64,000 nt of DNA from Actinospica acidithermotolerans (GTDB lineage Bacteria > Actinomycetota > Actinomycetes > Streptomycetales > Catenulisporaceae). A program made the translations under genes and the position numbers. Shown here in pieces: positions 48,939 to 58,457 of the stretch; the stretch's first letter is position 1, and every line of letters starts with the position of its first letter. Under the pieces are notes generated by a model. That model saw nothing but the letters and a program-made list of their open reading frames with translations, made no database searches and had not been told where the DNA came from. Location: NCBI RefSeq assembly GCF_018139625.1, contig NZ_JAGSOH010000022.1, forward strand, positions 1-64,000, read 5' to 3'.

Positions 48939-50601
48939 CGGCGGCCGCGGCCCGACCGGCCGCGCGGCCGGAGAAGAGGCAGCCGCCGAGGAAGGTGCCC
49001 TCGAGGGCGTTGTAGCCGTGCACGCCGCCGCCGCCGAAGCCGGCGACCTCCCCGGCCGCGTAGAGTCCGGGCACCGGAGCGCCGTCGTCGCCGAGGACGC
49101 GCGAGTCGAGGTCGGTCTGGATGCCGCCGAGGGTCTTGCGGGTGAGGATGTGCAGCTTCACGCCGATGAGCGGCCCGCAGGACGGATCGAGCAGGCGGTG
49201 CGGCGAGGCGACGCGGCCGAGCCGGTCGCCGAGGAACCTGCGGGCGTTGCGGATGCCCTGGACCTGGGCGTCCTTGTTGTACGGATTGGCCATCTGCAGA
49301 TCCCGCGCCTCGATCTGGCGGCGCAGGAGGTCGGGGTCGAGCAGGGGCTCGGCGGTGAGCGAGTTCATCTTCCTGACGAGATCGGTCAGGTTTCCGGCCA
49401 CGACGAAGTCGGCGCCGCGCTTGAGGAAGGCGTCGACGGGCGCCGGGGCGCCCTTGCCGAGCACGCGCTCGCGCAGGACGGACTTGCGGTCCTTGGCGGT
49501 GATGTCCGGGTTCTGCTCCGAGCCGGAGAGGGCGAACTCCTTCTCGACGATCTTCTGGGTGAGCACGAACCAGGAGTGGTCGTACTCGGCGATGTCGGGG
49601 GTGGTGCGCAGGTACTTGAGCGTGCCGAGGGTGTCGTAGCCGGGGAGGCAGGGGCTGGGCAGACGCCGGCCGAGCGCGTCGAACCACATCGAGGACGGGC
49701 CCGGCAGGATTCTGATGCCGTGGCCCGGCCAGACGGGGTTCCAGTTCTGGATGCCCTCGGTGTAGTGCCACATCCGGTCGCTGTTGACCAGGCGGCCGCC
49801 GGCGCGCCGGCCGATCTCCAGGCCGCGGCCGTCGACGTACGCGGGGACGCCGCTGACCATCGTCTTCGGCGCGGTGCCGAGCCGCTCGGGCCAGTGGCGG
49901 CGGACGAGGTCGTGGTCGGCGCCGATGCCGCCGGTGGTCAGGATGACGGCCTGGGCGCTGAGTTCGAAGTCGGCGATCTCGTCGCGGTTGGACTTCACGC
50001 CGCGCGCGGAGTCGTCCTCGGCGAGGACCTTGCCGCGCACGCCGCTGGCCGTGCCGCCGGTCACGACCACGTCGTCGACGCGGTGGCGGTGGTGGAAGGT
50101 GAGCAGGCCCGACGCGGCGGCCTGCTTCGCGTAGCGCACGAAGGGCTCGACGACGCCGGTGCCGGTGCCCCAGGTGACGTGGAAGCGGGGGACGGAGTTG
50201 CCGTGCCCGTCGGCGCGCAGGTCGCCGCGCTCGGCCCAGCCGACGGTGGGCAGGAAGGCCAGGCCGTGGGAGAGCAGCCAGGAGCGCTTCTCCCCCGCGG
50301 CGAACTCGACGTACGCGCGGGCCCAGCGCTTGGCCCAGCCGTCCTCGTCCTGCTCGCGGTCGAACCGCGCGCTGCCGAGCCAGTCGCTCCAGGCCAGTTC
50401 GAGCGAGTCGTGCACGCCCATCCGGCGCTGCTCGGGCGAGTCGACGAAGAAGAGCCCGCCGAAGGACCAGAAGGCCTGGCCGCCGAGGTTCGCGGCGTTC
50501 TCCTGGTCGACCAGCGCCACCCTGCGGCCGCGCGAGGTGAGCTCGTGGGCCGCGGTGAGCCCGGCCAGGCCGGCTCCCACGATGATGACGTCGGCGTCCA
50601 T
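48925..50601 (-). CDS. FAD-binding dehydrogenase (fumarate reductase/KstD-like flavoprotein)
   Basis: 558 residues. Dinucleotide-binding VIIVGAGLAGLTAAHELTSR, LGGQAFWSFGG, and a C-terminal FAD motif APVPGLYAAGEVAGFGGGGV then GYNALEGTFLGGCLFSGRAA. Similar overall to the FAD-dependent 3-ketosteroid-dehydrogenase-like proteins of actinobacteria such as mycobacterial Rv1817 type; the electron acceptor and substrate are unknown. ATG 50601 follows GAGGAG. Confidence 0.88.
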   Translation of the reverse strand: MDADVIIVGAGLAGLTAAHELTSRGRRVALVDQENAANLGGQAFWSFGGLFFVDSPEQRRMGVHDSLELAWSDWLGSARFDREQDEDGWAKRWARAYVEFAAGEKRSWLLSHGLAFLPTVGWAERGDLRADGHGNSVPRFHVTWGTGTGVVEPFVRYAKQAAASGLLTFHHRHRVDDVVVTGGTASGVRGKVLAEDDSARGVKSNRDEIADFELSAQAVILTTGGIGADHDLVRRHWPERLGTAPKTMVSGVPAYVDGRGLEIGRRAGGRLVNSDRMWHYTEGIQNWNPVWPGHGIRILPGPSSMWFDALGRRLPSPCLPGYDTLGTLKYLRTTPDIAEYDHSWFVLTQKIVEKEFALSGSEQNPDITAKDRKSVLRERVLGKGAPAPVDAFLKRGADFVVAGNLTDLVRKMNSLTAEPLLDPDLLRRQIEARDLQMANPYNKDAQVQGIRNARRFLGDRLGRVASPHRLLDPSCGPLIGVKLHILTRKTLGGIQTDLDSRVLGDDGAPVPGLYAAGEVAGFGGGGVHGYNALEGTFLGGCLFSGRAAGRAAAAATAG

Positions 50602-50667
50602 CGGGTGCTCCTCGTCTGTCGGCGCGCGGACCGGTAAGCGATCGCTCAGCGCATCGTACGGCACGGG

Positions 50668-50696
50668 GGCCCCGGGCGTCTGCGCCCCGCGGGGCC
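50668..50696 (-). terminator. Hairpin downstream of the MEDS-ATPase gene
   Basis: GGCCCCGGGCG (50668-50678) can pair, with a two-base bulge, with CGCCCCGCGGGGCC (50683-50696), 6 bp beyond the minus-strand gene end. Confidence 0.5.
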
Positions 50697-50701
50697 GGTC
50701 C

Positions 50702-51643
50702 TCAGCCTCCGGCGACGACGGAGAAGTGCGCCCGCACCGAGGTCCCGTAGGCCTCGGCCGAGCGGATGAGCAGCAGGTCGCACAGCAGGTTCGCGGTCCA
50801 CAGGCCGGCCCCGCCGACGTGGTGCGCGAAGTCGGGCCGCCGACGGCCGACGAGCGGGTCGGTGATCACGCCGAGGTCGTGCACCTCGCAGACCGCGTAG
50901 TCGCCCTGGCGCCACAGCCGCAGGACGCCGCTGCCGCCGCCGTGGCGCACGCTGTTCGCCGCCAGTTCGTCGGCCACGAGCACGAAGTCCGCCATGCGCA
51001 GGTCGGCGAGGCCGAGTTCGGCCGCGTGGGAGCGGATGGCCGCGCGAAGGTCGGCGAGCGCGTCGAGGTCGAACCGGACCTCGATGATCGGCGCGCCGAG
51101 GTCGGGCAGCGGGTCCACGAGCACGTTCCCGGTCGAGATGCCCGCGTGCGCGCGGTGCGCGGCCGCGATGACGTCCACCGGCAGCGCCTCGAGGTCGTAG
51201 GGGCACAGCAGCGACCAGGCCGGCCCGCCGGTGAACGCGGCCTCGAGCAGTTGCTCGTGCTTCTGGCATTCGCGGATCTCGGCGCTCGTGCGGCCGGGCC
51301 AGAGCGGTTCGCTCACGCCGCGAAACCGGGAGCCCGCCCCCAGGTTCCGCTGCGCCCAGTCCTGCCAGGCCGGGATGATCCGGGCCGGGTTGCGTCCGAC
51401 GCGCTCCATGTCGAAGAACTCGACCGCGTCCGCTTCGGCACCCAGCTCCTCGCGCAGCAGTTTGGCGCGCGGCTCCACCACGGCGACGAGCACCGGCTCC
51501 GCGGCGGCGAGCGCCTCGCGGACGTACCGGGCCGTACGCCGCACGAACTGCTCGACTCCCGCATAGAACAGCGCCTCGTGCCGAAACCGCGAACCGTCCG
51601 GCGTAACCGCACCGGGTGTTCCGCGGGATTCCGTGAGACTCAT
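50702..51643 (-). CDS. MEDS-domain and HATPase anti-sigma-type regulator
   Basis: 313 residues. N-terminal MEDS domain (about 20-175: FRHEALFYAGVEQFVRRTAR, GPAWSLLCPYDLEALPVDVI) and C-terminal RsbW-like HATPase (about 190-305: DLRAAIRSHAAELGLADLRM, FVLVADELAANSVRHGGGSG with N-box Asn, and GGAGLWTANLLCDLLLIRSA). These are sensor/antagonist proteins acting on sigma factors or partner switches. ATG 51643 has GGAGAAG upstream. Confidence 0.88.
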   Translation of the reverse strand: MSLTESRGTPGAVTPDGSRFRHEALFYAGVEQFVRRTARYVREALAAAEPVLVAVVEPRAKLLREELGAEADAVEFFDMERVGRNPARIIPAWQDWAQRNLGAGSRFRGVSEPLWPGRTSAEIRECQKHEQLLEAAFTGGPAWSLLCPYDLEALPVDVIAAAHRAHAGISTGNVLVDPLPDLGAPIIEVRFDLDALADLRAAIRSHAAELGLADLRMADFVLVADELAANSVRHGGGSGVLRLWRQGDYAVCEVHDLGVITDPLVGRRRPDFAHHVGGAGLWTANLLCDLLLIRSAEAYGTSVRAHFSVVAGG

Positions 51644-51804
51644 CGACGGCTTCTCCACCTTGGCACACGCGCACCGACGCCTGAAGTTGACGCGCCAGGC
51701 GCCAGTCCCGGTTCCCTCATTCCGCGACCGATCCACCGAGTGACCGTTCCGCGCGATCGCAAACGCATTGCCGGCCCGCTGATTCGATCACATGTCAGCT
51801 GCGA

Positions 51805-54204
51805 TCACACCGAGACGCGAACGGCGTCGTGCGCGCGGCGCGCCGGTTGGCGTCCCGCGGGCTGGGGCGGCGCGGGTCGCTGCTTGGGCGGGCTGAGCGG
51901 CTGAGTCTCCGACGTGCCCGGTTCGAGCTGCATCAGCGTGTCACCATGACGCACTTCGAGCGGGCCTTTGCCCGTGTACTCATACGTGACCCCATCGGTC
52001 CGCACATCGACCCGCAGCCGGCCGTCGCCGAGGACGAGCCCGAAGCACAGCCGCGTCCAGCCCTCCGGCAGCTGCGGCGAGAACGAGAGCCCGGCGTCCG
52101 TGTGCCGCATTCCGCCGAAGCCGGAGACGAGCGCGATCCAGGATCCGGCCAGCGACGCGAGATGCAGGCCGTCCGACGTGTTGCGCTCGAGGTCGTCGAT
52201 GTCCATCAGCGCGGCCTCGGCCAGGTAGTCGTACGCGAGGCGGCCGCAGCCGACCTCCGCGGCGATGACCGCCTGACTGCATGCGGAGAGCGAGGAGTCA
52301 CGCACCGTCAGGGGCTCGTAGTAGTCGAAGTCGCGCTGCTTCTCGTCGAGCGTGAACATCTCGGACCGCATCTGCAGCGCGAGGACGAGGTCGGCCTGCT
52401 TGACGACCTGCTTCCGATAGAGCTGGAAGTACGGGTACTGCAGCAGGAGCGGGTAGTGCTCGGGAGGCGTGCCCGCGAAATCCCACATCTCGTGGTCGGT
52501 GAATCCGTCCGACTGCGGATGCACGTCGCGCAGTTCGTCATAGGGGATGAACATCGCGTCCGCCGCCTCGCGCCAAGCCTCGGCCTCTTCCGCGGCCACG
52601 CCGAGCTTCCTGGCGTGCTCCGGGTGGTGCGCGACGACCTCGGCGGCGACCAGCATGTTCTGCTGCGCCATCAGATTCGTGTAGATGTTGTTGTCCACGA
52701 TGGCGCTGTATTCGTCCGGACCGGTGACGCCGTTGATCCGGAAGTCCCCGGCTTCGTCCATATGGCCGAGCGAATGCCAGAGCCGGGCCGTCTCGACGAG
52801 CAGTTCCATGCCTTCGCCGTGCGCGAATTCGACGTCGCCGGTGACGCGCAGGTACCGGATCACGGCGTCGGCGATGTCGGCGTTGACGTGAAACGCCGCC
52901 GTACCCGCCGGCCAGTACGCCGAGCATTCCTGTCCCGTTATGGTCCGCCAGGGGAACGCGCAGCCGTTCAGCCCGAGCTGCGCGGCGCGCTCGCGGGCGT
53001 CGGGCAGCGTCGAATGCCGCCAGCGCAGGGCGTGCGCCACCGGCTGCGGGTCGATGTACGTCAGCACCTGGAGCACGAACGACTCCGTGTCCCAGAAAGC
53101 GTGGCCGTCGTAGCCGTTGCCGGTCAGCCCCTTGGCCGGGATGGCGCGCTGCTCGGCCCGGCGCGCGGACTGCACGAGCTGGAAGAGCGCAAAGCGGACC
53201 GCCTGCTGGATCTCGGCGTCTCCCTCGATCTCGACGTCGGCGCGGCTCCAGAACTCGCCGAGGCAGTCGGCCTGCTCGGCGCACAGCGCGTCCCAGCCGC
53301 CGTAGTGCGCGGCGGCGAGCGCGGCGTCCACCTGGTCGCGCATCGCGGGCAGCGAGCGGCTCGCGGACCAGCCGTGCGCGACGAACTTCGTCAGCCGCAC
53401 GGTCTGGTGCGGCTGGACCACGCCGCTGACCAGGCAGCGGCCGAGGTCCGGCTCGGAGTCGACGCGCACGTCGAGCGCCTCCGGGTCGTTCCACTCGCCC
53501 TCGTGCTCGGACAGCAGCTCCACGGTGTGGTCCATCGCGGCCGCCACCCGCAGACCGCTGTGCCGCACGGTGTGCACGAGCGTGATGCGCGTCTTGCCGA
53601 CGGCGTGCAGGTCGCTGACGAGGGGGTTCTCCAGCATCGCGGCGGCGCGGGGATCGTTGTGCCGGTGCGGCAGCTCCTCGTTGGCGACGAGCTCCGAGAC
53701 CAGCGAGATGCGCGCGGGGCCGTCCAGCGGCTCGACCTCGTAGCGCACGGCCGCGATGGCCCGCTGCGTCAGCGAGATCAGCCGCGTCGAGCGGATGCGC
53801 ACGGTCCGGCCAGTCGGGGAGGTCCACACGACGTCGCGCCGCAGGACTCCGGCGCGCAGGTCGAGGACGCGCTTGTGCGACACGAGCGTGCCGTAGCGCA
53901 CGTCGAAGGGCTCGTCGTCCACCAGGAGCCTGATGATCTTCCCGTTGGTGACGTTGATGACCGTCTGACCGGACTCCGGGTAGCCGTATCCCGCCTCGGC
54001 GTACGGCAGCGGGTGCAGCTCGTGCACGCCGTTCAGGTAGGTGCCCGGCAGCCCGTGCGGCTCGCCCTCGTCGAGGATGCCGCGCCAGCCGATGTGGCCG
54101 TTCGAGAGCGCGAAGAGCGACTCGGTGTGCGGCAGCAGGTCGATCTCGAACCGGTTCTCCGGCAGGGTCCAGGGGTCGTTGTCGAAGCAGGTGTGTCCGA
54201 TCAC
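51805..54204 (-). CDS. GH65 glycoside hydrolase/phosphorylase (trehalose/maltose/kojibiose type)
   Basis: 799 residues. N-terminal beta-sandwich (FALSNGHIGWRGILDEGEPH, YLNGVHELHPLPYAEAGYGY), (alpha/alpha)6 barrel with KGLTGNGYDGHAFWDTESFV, the general acid Glu in INGVTGPDEYSAIVDNNIYT, and a C-terminal jelly-roll. GH65 members phosphorolyse or hydrolyse alpha-linked disaccharides. The pairing with a beta-phosphoglucomutase-like HAD matches the mycobacterial Rv3401-Rv3400 pair. GTG 54204 overlaps the HAD stop as GTGA, so the enzymes are coupled. Exact disaccharide cannot be read. Confidence 0.92.
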   Translation of the reverse strand: MIGHTCFDNDPWTLPENRFEIDLLPHTESLFALSNGHIGWRGILDEGEPHGLPGTYLNGVHELHPLPYAEAGYGYPESGQTVINVTNGKIIRLLVDDEPFDVRYGTLVSHKRVLDLRAGVLRRDVVWTSPTGRTVRIRSTRLISLTQRAIAAVRYEVEPLDGPARISLVSELVANEELPHRHNDPRAAAMLENPLVSDLHAVGKTRITLVHTVRHSGLRVAAAMDHTVELLSEHEGEWNDPEALDVRVDSEPDLGRCLVSGVVQPHQTVRLTKFVAHGWSASRSLPAMRDQVDAALAAAHYGGWDALCAEQADCLGEFWSRADVEIEGDAEIQQAVRFALFQLVQSARRAEQRAIPAKGLTGNGYDGHAFWDTESFVLQVLTYIDPQPVAHALRWRHSTLPDARERAAQLGLNGCAFPWRTITGQECSAYWPAGTAAFHVNADIADAVIRYLRVTGDVEFAHGEGMELLVETARLWHSLGHMDEAGDFRINGVTGPDEYSAIVDNNIYTNLMAQQNMLVAAEVVAHHPEHARKLGVAAEEAEAWREAADAMFIPYDELRDVHPQSDGFTDHEMWDFAGTPPEHYPLLLQYPYFQLYRKQVVKQADLVLALQMRSEMFTLDEKQRDFDYYEPLTVRDSSLSACSQAVIAAEVGCGRLAYDYLAEAALMDIDDLERNTSDGLHLASLAGSWIALVSGFGGMRHTDAGLSFSPQLPEGWTRLCFGLVLGDGRLRVDVRTDGVTYEYTGKGPLEVRHGDTLMQLEPGTSETQPLSPPKQRPAPPQPAGRQPARRAHDAVRVSV

Positions 54205-54986
54205 CGATTGGCTCCCAGCAGGTCGCTCAGGTCCTTGACCACGACCGTAGCGCCGTGCTGCGACAGATGCGCGGCGTGGTCGCCGCCGATGCGGTCGACG
54301 CCGACGACGGTGCCGAATCCGCCCGCGCGGCCCGCCTCGACGCCGGAGAGCGCGTCCTCGAACACCGCCGCGTACGCGGGATCGACCCCGAGCGCCTTGG
54401 CACCGGCGAGATAGCTGTCCGGGGCCGGCTTGCCGCGCAGCTTCTGCGCGGACACGTCGTGCCCGTCGACCGTCGCGTCGAACAGGTCGGTGATCCCGGC
54501 CGCGCGCAGGATGTCCGCGCAGTTCGTGCTCGAGGTGACCACCGCGCAGCCGAGCCCGGCCTCCCGCGCGGCCTTCACGTAGCGGATCGAGCCCTCGTAC
54601 ACCTGCGGCCCGTGCTGCTCGAGCAGCGAGACGAACGCCCACTGCTTCGCCGCGCCGATGCCGTGCACCGACTCGGTGCCCGGCGCGTCCTCCGGACCCC
54701 CCTCCGGCACCTGGATGCCGCGCGCGGCCAGGAAGGAGCGGATGCCGTCCTCGCGGGTCTTGCCGTCGACGTAGTCCTCGTAGTCGGCCTTCTCGTCGAA
54801 GGGCGCGTCCTGCCGGCCGGTCCGCCTGTCGTAGGCGTGCAGGAAGGTGTCGAAGGTCTTCTTCCAGGCCTTGGCGTGGATCTTGGCGGTCTGGGTGAGC
54901 ACGCCGTCCAGGTCGAACAGGCAGCCTCGCGTTCCCGGTGCCAGGCCGAGCTTCGCCGCCGCCGCCGCGGATCCCTCGTCTTCCAT
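54201..54986 (-). CDS. Beta-phosphoglucomutase-like HAD enzyme
   Basis: 261 residues. HAD motifs: GCLFDLDGVLTQTAKIHAKA (I), AVVTSSTNC (II), KPAPDSYLAG (III Lys) and VFEDALSGVEAGRAGG (IV); the helical cap contains KTREDGIRSFLAARGI. It converts beta-glucose 1-phosphate to glucose 6-phosphate in characterised relatives, taking the product of the adjacent GH65 phosphorylase. ATG 54986. Confidence 0.9.
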   Translation of the reverse strand: MEDEGSAAAAAKLGLAPGTRGCLFDLDGVLTQTAKIHAKAWKKTFDTFLHAYDRRTGRQDAPFDEKADYEDYVDGKTREDGIRSFLAARGIQVPEGGPEDAPGTESVHGIGAAKQWAFVSLLEQHGPQVYEGSIRYVKAAREAGLGCAVVTSSTNCADILRAAGITDLFDATVDGHDVSAQKLRGKPAPDSYLAGAKALGVDPAYAAVFEDALSGVEAGRAGGFGTVVGVDRIGGDHAAHLSQHGATVVVKDLSDLLGANR

Positions 54987-55017
54987 GGGTCAAGCCTCCT
55001 CGGATTCAGTCGGCCTC

Positions 55018-55042
55018 TTAACCGTCCCATCGTCTCGCAAAC
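55018..55042 (-). promoter_or_regulatory. Candidate SigB-type promoter of the HAD-GH65 operon
   Basis: Minus strand GTTT (55042-55039), 15-nt spacer, GGTTAA (55023-55018), about 32 bp before the HAD start. It has the same spacing and nearly the same boxes as the promoter before the anti-sigma/sigma operon. Confidence 0.45.
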
Positions 55043-55138
55043 CCGGCCGCGCGGCTGAGAGGAAGATCACAAGAGGCATGGATCGGGCGGAAGCGGTTAA
55101 CCGGCTGAAACGTCTGACTGCCGACGAAGGGACCCGCC

Positions 55139-55516
55139 GTGACCGTCACCGAGCCCATCCCCACCACATCCATCCAGGTGCGCGGCGCCGCGGCGCTCCA
55201 AACAGGCGAGCCGCTGGTGCTCGGCGTGGACGGCGAGCTCGAGGCGGGGACGGCGGCGGAGTTCAGCACCGCGCTCGCGGCCGCCGCGGGCGCCGGCACC
55301 GGCCCCGACGTGCTGCTCGACCTCGGACGCCTCTACCACCTCGACCTGACCGGCCTCGACGCGATCGGCGCGGCCGCCGCCGAATTCGCCCGGCACGGCC
55401 GGCGGCTGGTGCTGGCCTGCGTGCGGCCGCGGGTGCGCGAGTTCCTGGCACTGTCCGGCGGCGAGGCGCTGGTGCCCGTCTTCCCCACCCTCGAAGAGGC
55501 CGCGCTCCATATGTAA
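55139..55516 (+). CDS. STAS-domain anti-sigma-factor antagonist
   Basis: 125 residues, SpoIIAA-like: GEPLVLGVDGELEAGTAAEF, VLLDLGRLYHLDLTGLDAIG, GRRLVLACVRPRVREFLALS. The phosphorylation site region is D69-L-T71-G72, with Thr at the usual Ser position. It likely sequesters an anti-sigma kinase when unphosphorylated; candidate partners in the window are the RsbW-like protein and the MEDS-ATPase. GTG 55139. Divergent from the HAD-GH65 operon. Confidence 0.88.
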   Translation: MTVTEPIPTTSIQVRGAAALQTGEPLVLGVDGELEAGTAAEFSTALAAAAGAGTGPDVLLDLGRLYHLDLTGLDAIGAAAAEFARHGRRLVLACVRPRVREFLALSGGEALVPVFPTLEEAALHM

Positions 55517-55617
55517 CCGCAGGTCGAAGGCCCCGGGTGTGCGTTTTCGCGGCTTGCTGCGGTACCGTGCAGCGACGAACCGCGTAAGGTGCGCACCCGG
55601 AGGAGAGGCTTAGCGAA

Positions 55618-56826
55618 GTGCACGAGAGCGTGCGGCCGGGAGGCCATCTGCCTCAGGCGAGGGCCGCCGCCGAGGACACTCTGCGAATCCTGCTGGCCGA
55701 GGACGATCCGGCCGACGCCCTGCTCACGACCGAGCTCATCGAGGACAGCGGCCTGAACGCCTCCGTCACCCGCGTCGCGAACGCCCAGGACGCCGCCGCC
55801 AAGCTGCGGGCCGGCGACGTGGACTGCCTGGTGCTGGACCTGCACCTGCCCGACCTGCAGGGCATCGGCGCCCTGAGCGACTTCCTGCCCACCCTCCCGT
55901 CGACCGCCGTGGTCGTGATGACCGGCCTCGACGACCGGGCCGCCGGCCTCGCCGCGGTCCGCGCCGGAGCGCAGGACTACCTGGTCAAGGGCCAGGTCGA
56001 GGCCGAATGGCTGGCGCGGACCATCCGCTACGCCGTACAGCGTAAGCGGGCCGAGCGCGCCGCGTCGGACCTGCAGGCCGCGCGCTGGCGGGCCGCCGAG
56101 AACGTGCGCCTGGAGCGCGGGCTGCTGCCCACGCCGCTGCTGCACAAGGCCCCGCTCAAGGTCACCTCGCGCTACCTGCCGCACCGCTCGGGCGCGCTGC
56201 TCGGCGGCGACTTCTTCGACGTCGTGGAGACCAACGACGGCGTCGTGCACGCGATGATCGGCGACGTCTCCGGCCACGGCCCGGACGAGGCCGCCCTCGG
56301 CGCCGCGCTGCGCGTGGCCTGGCGCACGCTGGTCCTGGTCGGCCACACCGGCCCCGAGCTGCTCGACAGCCTGGAGCAGCTGCTGATGGCAGAGCGCCGC
56401 AACGACGAGACGTTCACGACCCTCGCGACGCTCACCTGGTTTCCCGGCGACTCGCACGCGCGGCTGGTCCGGGCCGGGCATCCCGGCCTGCTGCTGCGGC
56501 ACGGCGGCGCCGTGAAGCTGCTCGACTCGGCGCACGGCCCGGCGCTCGGCATCGTGCCCGGCCTGTCCGAGTGGCCGGAGGCGCGGGTGCCGATGGAGCC
56601 GGGCAGCGAGCTGCTGTTCTACACCGACGGCCTCTACGAGAACCGGGACGAGGACGGCAGGCTCTGGGGCATCGACCGGATGGTCGAGACCGCCAACGAG
56701 CTCGCGCACCTGGCCGACCGGCAGTTCATCGACGGGCTGATCGCCTCGACCCGCGACCGCACCGGCCGCGGCGACTGCGACGACGTCGCCGTGCTGCACC
56801 TCCGGATCGGGGGCGCGGGCGCGTGA
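55618..56826 (+). CDS. Receiver domain plus PP2C/SpoIIE-type phosphatase
   Basis: 402 residues. Receiver 22-140 with D29-D30, phospho-acceptor D74 (CLVLDLHLPD), MTGLDD and Lys in YLVKGQV. A coiled segment links to a SpoIIE/PP2C-type phosphatase (about 185-400: LLGGDFFDVVETNDGVVHAM, IGDVSGHGPDEAALGAALRV, FYTDGLYENRDEDG, GDCDDVAVLHLRI with metal-binding Asp). Phosphatases of this type dephosphorylate STAS antagonists. GTG 55618. Overlaps the next gene as GTGA. Confidence 0.93.
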   Translation: MHESVRPGGHLPQARAAAEDTLRILLAEDDPADALLTTELIEDSGLNASVTRVANAQDAAAKLRAGDVDCLVLDLHLPDLQGIGALSDFLPTLPSTAVVVMTGLDDRAAGLAAVRAGAQDYLVKGQVEAEWLARTIRYAVQRKRAERAASDLQAARWRAAENVRLERGLLPTPLLHKAPLKVTSRYLPHRSGALLGGDFFDVVETNDGVVHAMIGDVSGHGPDEAALGAALRVAWRTLVLVGHTGPELLDSLEQLLMAERRNDETFTTLATLTWFPGDSHARLVRAGHPGLLLRHGGAVKLLDSAHGPALGIVPGLSEWPEARVPMEPGSELLFYTDGLYENRDEDGRLWGIDRMVETANELAHLADRQFIDGLIASTRDRTGRGDCDDVAVLHLRIGGAGA

Positions 56827-58457
56827 AGCGGAGCGTGGACACCTACGTCAGCTCGGGCCGCCTCGGCGTGCGCGGCTGGTTCTACTCCGTGATCGCAACG
56901 ATGGTCGTGCTCGTCATCGGGTTCAGCGTGATCGGCGTCATCGTCTTCGCCCGCGCCTCGCAGGCCTCGAACAACCTGATCTCCAGCCTCGGCCCGGCGC
57001 GCACCGCGCTGGTGGACATGCAGAGCGCGATGGTCAACGAGGAGACCGGCATCCGCGGCTACCTGCTGACCCACGACACCGACTTCCTGCGCCCCTACTA
57101 CGAGGGCGAGCAGGGCCTGCAGCGCGACCTGGCCAACCTCAAGAGCCAGCTCAACGGCCACGTGCGGGCGCTGGCCGAGGTCCAGGGGCTCGAGCAGCAG
57201 ATCAGGACCTGGAAGACCGACTACGCGGCGCCGTTCATCCAGGCCGCGCAGAACGGCAAGTCCGTCGGCCTGGGCGACCTGGAGGCGAGCAACACGGCGT
57301 TCGAGCAGCTGCGCGGCCGGTTCCTCGCGGTCGAGTCCGAACTCGACGCCGAGCGCGGCCAGGCGATGCAGAAGCTCTCGCACATCAACACCGAGCGCAA
57401 CTGGACGTTCGTCAGCATGCTCGGCGTGTTCCTGCTGACGGTCTGCATCATCGTGCTGCTGGTGCACCTGATGGTGCTCAAGCCGCTCAGACGGCTGCGC
57501 CAGGAGGCGCGGAAGGTCACCGAGGGCGCGTTCGACACGCCGCTGACCCAGAGCGGCCCGCAGGACATCAGGGCACTGAGCTCCGGCCTCGACGCGATGC
57601 GCGCGAAGCTCGTGCAGTCGCTCGCCAACACCGAACTGCAGCACGCGGAACTGCTCAAGCAGAAGCAGACCCTCGACCTCCAGGCCGAGGAGCTGCGCCG
57701 CTCGAACGAGGAACTCGAGCAGTTCGCCTACGTCGCCTCGCACGACCTCCAGGAGCCGCTGCGCAAGGTCGCCTCGTTCTGCCAGCTCATCGAGAAGCGG
57801 TACGAGGACGCGCTCGACGACCGCGGCCGGCAGTACATCCACTACGCCGTGGACGGCGCGAAGCGGATGCAGGTGCTCATCAACGACCTGCTCACCTTCT
57901 CCCGCGTCGGCCGTACCAACGACCGGCGCGAGCGGGTCGAACTGCAGGCCTGCCTGGACAGCGCGCTGGACCGGCTCGAGTACGCGGTGCAGGAGAGCGG
58001 CGCCCGGATCGTGCAGCGCCCGCTGCCCGCCGTGACCGGCGACCCGACGCTGCTGAGCATGCTGTGGCAGAACCTCGTCGGCAACGCGCTGAAGTTCCGC
58101 TCCCCCGAACGCGAGCCCGAGGTCTCGATCTCCTGGTCCCCGGACCCGGACCAGCCCGGCTTCGTGCGGGTCTCGGTCGCCGACAACGGCATAGGCATCG
58201 CGCCGGCGTTCGCCGAGAAGGTGTTCGTCATCTTCCAGCGGCTGCACAGCCGCGAGGCCTACTCCGGCACCGGAATCGGGCTCGCGCTGTGCAAGAAGAT
58301 CGTGGAGCACCACGGCGGCCGGATCTGGCTGGACCAGGAGCGCGAGGTCGGCACCCGCTTCATCTTCACCCTGCCCGCGGCCGCCCCCCTGCCCGACGCC
58401 CGCCAGGACGCCGACGACGACGCGCGAGCCCGCGCCTTGGAAGGATCCACCTCGTGA
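56823..58457 (+). CDS. Sensor histidine kinase with CHASE3 and HAMP
   Basis: 544 residues. TM1 about 22-45, extracytoplasmic CHASE3 (about 46-195: NNLISSLGPARTALVDMQSA, NEETGIRGYLLTHDTDFLRP), TM2 about 200-222, HAMP (LKPLRRLRQEARKVTEGAFD), coiled coil, HisKA with the phospho-His in YVASHDLQEPLRKVASF and HATPase_c (NLVGNALKFRS, VSVADNGIGIAP, GTGIGLALCKKIVEHHGGRI). Similar to phytochrome-type light/osmotic kinases. GTG 56823. Translationally coupled on both sides; signals probably run to the receivers before and after it. Confidence 0.93.
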   Translation: MKRSVDTYVSSGRLGVRGWFYSVIATMVVLVIGFSVIGVIVFARASQASNNLISSLGPARTALVDMQSAMVNEETGIRGYLLTHDTDFLRPYYEGEQGLQRDLANLKSQLNGHVRALAEVQGLEQQIRTWKTDYAAPFIQAAQNGKSVGLGDLEASNTAFEQLRGRFLAVESELDAERGQAMQKLSHINTERNWTFVSMLGVFLLTVCIIVLLVHLMVLKPLRRLRQEARKVTEGAFDTPLTQSGPQDIRALSSGLDAMRAKLVQSLANTELQHAELLKQKQTLDLQAEELRRSNEELEQFAYVASHDLQEPLRKVASFCQLIEKRYEDALDDRGRQYIHYAVDGAKRMQVLINDLLTFSRVGRTNDRRERVELQACLDSALDRLEYAVQESGARIVQRPLPAVTGDPTLLSMLWQNLVGNALKFRSPEREPEVSISWSPDPDQPGFVRVSVADNGIGIAPAFAEKVFVIFQRLHSREAYSGTGIGLALCKKIVEHHGGRIWLDQEREVGTRFIFTLPAAAPLPDARQDADDDARARALEGSTS

